Below, piece after piece: positions 57,973 through 64,000 of a DNA stretch of 64,000 nucleotides. The translations under genes were made by a program, and so were the position numbers. The notes under the pieces are model-generated. The model had not been told where the DNA came from and searched no databases. It saw nothing but the letters and a program-made list of their open reading frames with translations. Position 1 is the first letter of the stretch. Each line of letters begins with the position of its first letter. The stretch comes from Chlorocebus sabaeus (lineage: Eukaryota > Chordata > Mammalia > Primates > Cercopithecidae), in NCBI RefSeq assembly GCF_047675955.1, contig NC_132910.1, forward strand, positions 89,988,923 to 90,052,922, written 5' to 3'.

Positions 57973-58110
57973 AGTTTAAATGTTAATTCCCCCATTAACA
58001 ACAAAAAAAATAAAGTCCTGTCTCCCTGGGCAGAGATAATAAAAGCCCTCTGTAAACTCTAAAGTCACTATACAACCATTAATTATTGTTTTCCTACAGA
58101 GAATGGAAAG

Positions 58111-58908
58111 TGTTAAGGGTTTGACTAGCGTCCCCCAAAAACTATGTTTGACACCCCGAAAAATATGTTGACACTCTGTGAATGTGACCTTATTTGGAAA
58201 TTAGATCTTTGCAGATGTAATCAAGTTAACATGAGACCATTAAAATGGGCTTTAATCCAATATAACTGGTGTCTTTATTTTTTTATTTTGTTTTTTTTTT
58301 GAGACGGAGTCTCACTCTGTTGCCCAGGCTGGAGTGCAGTGGCGCGATCTCAGCTCGCTACAACCTCTGCCGCCACCCGGGTTCAAGCAATTCTCCTGCC
58401 ACAGCCTCCTGAGTAGCTGGGACTACAAACACCTTCCACTTCTTCTGGCTAATTTTTGTAGTTTTAGTAGAGACGGGGTTTCACTATCTTGGCCAGGCTG
58501 GTCTTGAACTCCTGACCTTGTGATCCAGCCGCCTCAGCCTCCAAAAGTGCTGGGATTACGGGTGTGAGCCACTGCGTCTGACCTAACTGGTGTCATTTAA
58601 GAAGAGAGTAACTTGGACAGAGAGACACTCAGGGAGAAGAACACTAGGTGAATACACACATACAAAGGGAAAGCTGAGGTGTGAAGGTGGTTTGCTGCCA
58701 CAAGCCAAGCATCATCTGACACTGGAAGAGGCGAAAGAGGTGAAAGAGGCAGGGAAAGATTCTCCCCAAACGACTTCAGAGGAAGCATGGCTTTGCCAAC
58801 ACCTTGATTTTGGGCTTCCAGCCTCTAGAACTATAAGAGAATAACTCTGTTGTTTAAAGCCACCCAATGTGTGGGATTTTGTCATGGCAGCCCTAGGAAA
58901 CTAATATA
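58111..58908 (+). mobile_element. MLT1-type LTR, sense, split by an Alu
   Basis: Reads tgttaagggtttgactagcg ... gtgaccttatttggaaatta ... ccaatataactggtgtc [Alu] atttaagaagagag ... caccttgattttgggcttcc ... agccctaggaaactaatata. Flanks gaaag/gaaat fit a 5-base duplication. Confidence 0.9.
58277..58583 (-). mobile_element. Alu, antisense
   Basis: Full-length; duplication taactggtgtcttt/taactggtgtcattt made from the host LTR. Confidence 0.96.
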
Positions 58909-59266
58909 GAAATAATTGAAGATTTTTAAGATTGGAGGTGAGGGGACGAACATTTGCTGGGTGTCAGGCCTCTGAGCCCAAGCCAAGCCATCGCATGCCC
59001 CTTATACGCCCAGATGGCCTGAAGTAACTGAAGAATCACAAAAGAAGTGCAAATGCCCTGCCTCCCCTTAACCGATGACATTCCACCACAAAAGAAGTGA
59101 AAATGGCCAGTCCTTGCCTTAAGCGATGATATTACCTTGTGAAATTCCTTTTCCTGGCTCATCCTGGCTCAAAAAGCTCCCCCACTGAGCACCTTGTGAC
59201 CCCCACTCCTGCCCACCAGAGAACAACCCCCTTTTGACTGTAATTTTCCATTACCTACCCAAATCC

Positions 59267-59273
59267 TATAAAA
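59267..59273 (+). promoter_or_regulatory. LTR7 TATA box
   Basis: tataaaa within cctataaaacggcccc, the standard position of the HERV-H LTR core promoter, upstream of the R/polyadenylation region. Confidence 0.8.
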
Positions 59274-59338
59274 CGGCCCCACCCTTATCTCCCTTCGCTG
59301 ACTCTCTTTTCGGACTCAGCCTGCCTGCACCCAGGTGA

Positions 59339-59344
59339 AATAAA
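59339..59344 (+). promoter_or_regulatory. LTR7 polyadenylation signal
   Basis: aataaa in gtgaaataaacagcc, 66 bases after the TATA box end, as expected for LTR7. Confidence 0.8.
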
Positions 59345-59523
59345 CAGCCATGCTGCTCACACAAAGCCTGTTTGGTGGTCTCTTCACACGGACGCGCATG
59401 ACATTGGGAACCTATGATGTTCCAGGCTCTTTGCTAGATGCTTTACCTATTTTATTTAATTCTAATAATCATGAGAAGAAAGCATTTTACAGATGAAAAA
59501 ATTGAAGGTTGGAAGTTGATATG

Positions 59524-59872
59524 TTGTTGGGGAGGCCAAGGCAGGAGAAACGCTTGAGGTTAGGACTTCAAGATGAGCCTGGGCAGTATAGCAACACCCC
59601 GTATCTATAATAATAATATAAATAAAATAATAATATAAATAAATAATATAACTATTTATAAATAATATAAATAATAATATAATAATAACATAAATAATAT
59701 AAATAAAATAATAATAATTGGCCAGGCGTGGTGGTGTGTGCCTGTAATCCCAGATACTTGGGAACCTGAGGCAGGAGGGTCACTTGAACCCAAGAGTTGG
59801 AGGCTTCAGTAAGCTATGATGGTGCCACAGAGCAAGACCGCAGAGCAAGATCTTGTCTCAAAAAAAATAATA
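59524..59872 (+). mobile_element. Alu (J-like) with expanded AT-rich linker
   Basis: 5'-truncated Alu (starts ttgttggggaggccaagg). The middle linker has become about 110 bases of AAT/AATATA repeats (59607-59718). Exact 11-base duplication aagttgatatg (59513-59523, 59873-59883). Confidence 0.95.
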
Positions 59873-60069
59873 AAGTTGATATGCTGATGTTCCCTCAGCT
59901 GGAAAAAGCTGAGGCATGGCTTTGCTTCTAAAGCTAACAATGTTTCCAAGGGCACAGCATGAGTTTGAGAAGACTGATTCAGCAGAATTGTGTATAATGA
60001 TGTTAAGCATCAGTTACCACACAACCTTTAACCAGGTGAACCAGACCTTCACTGTTTCCCTGAAACCAT

Positions 60070-60375
60070 TTTTTTTTTTTTCTTTTAGAGACAGGGTCTT
60101 GTTTTGTCACCCAGGCTGAGGTGCAGTGGCACAATCATAGCTCATTGCAGCCCCAAACTCCTGGTCTCAAGAGATTCTCCTGCCTCAACATCTCAAGTAG
60201 CAGTGACTACAGTTATGTGCTACCATGCCTAGTTAATTTTTTTTATTTATTTTTTGTAGAGACAGGGTCTTGCTATACTGCCCAGGCTGATCTCAAACTC
60301 CTGGCCTCAAACAATCCTCCCACCTCAGCCTGCCAAAGTACTGGGATTACAGGCATGAGCCACTACACCTGGCCT
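60070..60375 (-). mobile_element. Alu (J-like), antisense
   Basis: Full-length old Alu; flanks share ccattt. Confidence 0.94.
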
Positions 60376-62367
60376 CCATTTCTGGTCTACCAAATATGGT
60401 TGCTTACAGTACTGACTTTTATAATTTGCCAACTAGCAGTCAAACTCTGTGCCTTTAACCAAAAGTTAACTTTAATGCTGAGATTGTGAATAAATAACCA
60501 CATCTATTACTGATCTACCTTCATATTGAATGGCGTACTGGGGTGAATGATTCTTTCTTCAGCAAATACCAATCACAGACAATATCCTAATATGTACATC
60601 AATTTTTGGTTTTAAAAAGTTTGCTTCAACCTTCATTCAGTGACTGCGAGCTGGTAGATGATAAAGCTGGTTTCCAGGATATAAAAGCTCAGTCAGCTAT
60701 TCGTTTTAAAGTCCATATGGTGTGTAGTTAAGAATTCTACAGGCAGACTGGCTGGGTTCTGATGTGCACAAAGACATATGCTGGGCAACAGTGAGCTGGA
60801 TTTCAGGCCCCATTTTCCCATAGCTTGCATCCTTGAGCAGGGCACAACTTGCACGGCCCTGCATGGCAGCCCCACAGGTAGGTTTCCGCCTCTCCTGACT
60901 ATGGGTGGTAGTTATTGTTCTCCATGCCATGCCAACTGATCAAAACATCATACAGGTAAAAAGGAAGCAAAGCAATCTGTGAGTTTAAAACATTTAGTAT
61001 ATTTGATACTCATGAGATTGCAAATGAAAACATGAATGCTTCCAAAAAGGAAGTAGAAATTGTAGGTATTTCCCAATCACCATAGTTTCCCTTAGGTGGG
61101 GCCACTTTGGGGGAAAATGAAAGGACTGCAGCTGTGTGATATTGAGATTTTAGTCCTCATGGCCCCCCACAAACTTATCTAATTCAGCTCAGCAAGCAGT
61201 AGCTGGAACATGACACCCTGGATGTGATTCGGGATATGTGTCTCCAGGAGGACTAATTAGCAGCTCATAGAGAAGAAGCTGTTCTCTGGTGCCCCATTAA
61301 TTACTGTGCTCCTGGCAATTCAGGCGGGCCCACATGAATGCGTCCTGCACAAAAAGGTCACATCCTGGTGTTGCTAGTCAGATTGGTGCATGATCTTATT
61401 GCTGTTCATGGTTATTTCCCTGATAATCGCTCCCCAGAGGTCACTGGCTACAACCTAGCATATTTGAGCACAGCAATTTGCAAGATTTATGGAAAACAAT
61501 TTTTCAGAAATGTGCTCTCAATTTTCATTGGGCAAATTCCTCTTTCTCGGGTAAGTGCTGGAGCATATGGAGCAGGTAAATGTTTTAATGGACAGCATAA
61601 AAGTAACATTTTTCTTCTGAGGTTGATGATTTGCACTTAGAGCTTCCAATCCCATTTTTTACTGTAGCAAGTGTTCAGTGCAAATTAAAGAGAGACAGAA
61701 AAACTCCAAGCCTTCAACCTTGCTATCTCCATAGCTCAGTGATGACTGCATCATTTCACAGATTCATATCACCTCCCTCTAGGGTTCCCATCCTCCGGGA
61801 GGAAACTTTTATTGAATTTCTCTACCTCAGGTTTTAGTCTCCTATCTGTCTCTTGTGTTATATACAAGGAACTCATTCCTTTCTAAGATTTAATACAATA
61901 AGATGAAAATGGCTAAGGGCAGTCCTTCTAGTCTCTGGGAGTTAAGATTAATGGTAGACACAAACACCTAATGAAAAGTTAAGGGGAAAAAATGTAGTGC
62001 AAGTAAACATTACCCATGTGAATGTATACAGTGTCTCGTTGTTCCTTAGAATCATAACAATTGCAACCATTATTAATTTTCTTCTTCTATGACATGAAAG
62101 AATAATAATAAGGGTCTGGCATCAGCCATCTAGCAATTCAAAGTTAGAATAACAGCAATATGATTCATTTTGTAAACCAAAAATAAAATTCTAAGCCCCC
62201 CAGCTGGCTGAATGGACCCTTCCTCTCAGCCAAAGGGATTCTACAGAAAGCTGAAAAACTAATTCAGGCTATGGTGGGAAGGGGGAACCGGATATACCTC
62301 ATTATACCCTCCTGCCTTTGGAATTCAGGCACAACTGACCAGCATTAACATTAAAACAGAGATTTTA
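60376..62367. other. Repeat-free unique block (2 kb)
   Basis: No repeat recognised. Contains the candidate conserved element at 61080-61660. A 100-codon frame (61338-61640) lies inside it but shows no domain and no coding evidence beyond openness. Confidence 0.5.
61080..61660. promoter_or_regulatory. Candidate conserved non-coding element
   Basis: Repeat-free, with several homeodomain-type sites (ggactaattagcagc, cccattaattactgt), CpGs and balanced composition. It looks like a developmental enhancer core; by-eye judgement without alignment. Confidence 0.35.
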
Positions 62368-62683
62368 GGCTGGGCACGGTGGCTCATACCTGTAATCCCA
62401 GCACTTTGGGAAGCCAAGGCAGGCAGATCATGAGGTCAAGAGATCAAGACCATCCTGGCCAACATGATGAAACCCTGTCTCTCCTAAAAATACAAAAATT
62501 AGCTGGGCGTGGTGGCACGTGCCTGCAGTCCCAGCTACTCAGGAGGCTGAGGCAGGAGAATCACTTGAACCCAGGAGGCGGAGGTTGCAGTGAGCCGAGA
62601 TTATGCCACTGCACTCCAGCCTGGCAACAGAGTGAGACTCTGTCTCAAAAAAACAAAACAAACAAACAAACAAACAAACAAAA
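62368..62683 (+). mobile_element. Alu (S/Y-like), CAAA-repeat tail
   Basis: Full-length, tail (CAAA)n; flanks aaacagagatttta and aaacagacgatatctta are an imperfect duplication. Confidence 0.95.
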
Positions 62684-62699
62684 AACAGACGATATCTTA

Positions 62700-62785
62700 A
62701 GACTGACACAATTCACTCATATAATCTGCATACGTACCCCCTGAACCTAAAATAAAAGTTAGAAATAAATAAAAAAAATATTAAA
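62700..62785 (+). mobile_element. L1 3' terminal fragment
   Basis: Reads aatctgcatacgtaccccct, gaacctaaaataaaagttag and an A-rich end, the last ~60 bases of an L1 3' UTR. Confidence 0.7.
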
Positions 62786-63125
62786 ACTCTGCCACTGAAA
62801 AACAGACTCTGTAGCAATAAGATACCAAATTCCAACGTGCCTCTCGTATAGCATTGCGTGACAGATATTAGGCCCTGAAAGAAATCAAAGTATTTTGCCC
62901 CAAAATATATTTATTTGACATATTTTGAAATAGCCCTGCACAGCCCTCTCTTATGGGGAAGATGTATATTCGGTAGAGAATTCCCTTCCCTTTTCAGGTC
63001 TTCTTCTGATCCAAGAGAGGTTCAACTAAGAGTCTGGCACCTTTTAAGGTATGATGAGAGACATTTACCATCTAATTCTCTCTGTAGCCTGCTACCTGGA
63101 AGCTTCACCTACATAACAAGAATGT
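62786..63125. other. Unique stretch
   Basis: Nothing recognised. Confidence 0.4.
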
Positions 63126-63268
63126 TGGCCACCTGGTGGCTGACACCTGTAATCCCAGCACTTTGGGAGGCTGAGGCGGGAGGATCACTTGAGCCCAGGG
63201 GCTCGAAACCAGCTTAGGCAACATAGCAAGACTCTGTTTCCATCAAAAAACAAAAAAAAAAAAAAAAG
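63126..63268 (+). mobile_element. Free left Alu monomer
   Basis: One Alu left arm (gccacctggtggctgacacc ... gcaagactctgtttccatc) followed directly by an A-rich tail, no right arm. Flanks aagaatgttgg/aagaaccttgg suggest a worn duplication. Confidence 0.88.
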
Positions 63269-63672
63269 AACCTTGGCTTCCACAACCTCTCTTATCTTAA
63301 CTCCAAACATTTATCTCTGTTGATTTCAACTCTTTAGGCAAAACTTAACTCTTTCAACCAATTGTCAATCAGGAAATCTTTGAATCTACCTATAACCTGG
63401 AAGGCACGCCTGGCCCCCCACCCCCACCCCTATGCCCGCCCCCAGCCCCACCCCCACCCCAAGATGTCTCACCTTTCTGGGCTGAACCAATGTAAACCTT
63501 ACATGTATTGATTTATGTCTTTGGCTGTAACATCTGTCTCCCTAAAATATATAGAACTACACTGTAACCCAACCACTCTGGGCACATGTTCTCATGACCT
63601 CCTGGGACTGTCACAGGTCATGGTCCTCACATTTAGCTCAGAATAAATCTCTTCAAATATTTTACAGAATTT
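63269..63672 (+). mobile_element. ERV1-like LTR, sense, family uncertain
   Basis: Second half is LTR-like: gggctgaaccaatgtaaacc, acatgtattgatttatgtct, ctccctaaaatatatagaac, ctgggcacatgttctcatga, then polyadenylation word agaataaatctc. Start not certain. Confidence 0.6.
63412..63463 (+). repeat. C-rich tract
   Basis: Runs of 3-6 C separated by single A or TATG. The complementary strand has at least six G3+ runs, a strong G-quadruplex candidate. Confidence 0.95.
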
Positions 63673-63756
63673 GGCTTTTTTTTTTTTTTTTGGTCAACAA
63701 TTTATTCATTCAGTCACATCCATTTACTAAGTATCTACCATATTTTACCTGCTTAC
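63673..63756. other. T-run and possible MIR/L2 trace
   Basis: A pure T-run (63678-63693), then caatttattcattcagtcac and tttactaagtatctaccat, typical of old SINE/LINE ends. Confidence 0.4.
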
Positions 63757-64000
63757 TTTTTTTTTTTTTTAAGATGATGTCTCACCCTGTCACCCAGGCT
63801 GGAGTGCAGGGGCACAATCTTGGCTCACTGCAACCTCCGCCTCCCAGGTTCAAGCGATTCTCCTGCCTCAGCCTCCTCAGTAGCTGGGATTACAGGTGCC
63901 TGCCACCACCCCCCACCCCCCGGCTGATTTTTGTATTTGTTGTAGCGATGGAGTTTCACGATGTTGGCCAGGCTGGTCTTGAACTCCTGACCTCAGGTGA
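63757..64000 (-). mobile_element. Alu, antisense, cut by window end
   Basis: T-run, right arm, linker and part of the left arm. Contains an odd C-rich run (ccaccccccaccccccggc) at 63907-63925. Continues beyond the window. Confidence 0.94.

Larger units (their letters stand above)
58962..59403 (+). mobile_element. Solo LTR7 of HERV-H
   Basis: Close match to LTR7: tgtcaggcctctgagcccaa ... gcccagatggcctgaagtaa ... ccttgtgacccccactcctg ... tggtctcttcacacggacgc and terminal atgaca. 5-base duplication ctggg/ttggg. About 440 bp, with a small deletion in U3. No internal HERV-H sequence, so the provirus was lost by LTR recombination. LTR7 copies are known promoters/enhancers in human pluripotent cells. 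Confidence 0.97.

Noticed and set aside
58962..59403. Full HERV-H provirus
   Set aside because: Only one LTR7 with its own 5-base duplication; no internal sequence on either side.
62379..62744. Frame with familiar 'PGGGGCSEPRLCHCTPAW' peptide
   Set aside because: Standard translation of an Alu; the same peptide style recurs in many Alu-derived frames here.

Overview
The window is primate nuclear DNA, almost certainly human or another catarrhine. About 49 Alu units from J, S and Y age classes cover roughly a fifth of it. They sit among older L1M, MIR, MaLR/ERVL LTR, hAT and mariner remnants and one solo HERV-H LTR7. I find no convincing protein-coding gene, tRNA, rRNA, CRISPR array or processed pseudogene. 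Every open frame is short (under 140 codons), and almost all fall on Alu, L1 or microsatellite sequence. Names and ages come from recognising consensus sequences by eye; no repeat masking was run.

Layout. 1-930: unique DNA, then an Alu whose tail runs into a 33-unit GAAA tetranucleotide array. 950-5600: unusually repeat-poor, with a candidate conserved non-coding core near 2880-3340. 5600-8303: MIR, an antisense L1M broken by Alus, an odd inverted duplication (6969-7073) and an Alu holding an Alu left monomer. 8790-10737: antisense MaLR-type retrovirus-like remains with a MER30 inserted. 10738-13250: repeat-poor again, with candidate regulatory blocks. 13250-25186: dense Alus, L1M tails, and MaLR LTRs with readable target-site duplications. 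25187-27540: mostly unique. 27541-35254: Alus, MADE1, MIR, several LTRs and a THE1/MST LTR. 35255-49995: more Alus, a small inverted-repeat transposon split by an Alu, compound Alus, two antisense L1M tails, and a three-deep nest (LTR, then Tigger2-like, then Alu). 50009-54488: a GGGAA array directly joined to a 90-base segment that recurs 4.2 kb downstream, with a 2.7-kb antisense L1M cut by Alus in between. 54700-60375: L1 3' end, inverted Alu pairs, an MLT1-type LTR split by an Alu, and the solo LTR7. 60376-62367: unique, conserved-looking. 62368-64000: Alus, a free left Alu monomer, an ERV1-like LTR with a C-rich tract, and an Alu running off the end.

No genes act together here. The interest lies in insertion history and in possible regulatory DNA: an Alu with extra 3' sequence inside its target duplication, the unexplained 90-base repeat pair, a probable AluYd-lineage insertion, LTR7, and three repeat-poor blocks. 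I did not find an undescribed coding system.
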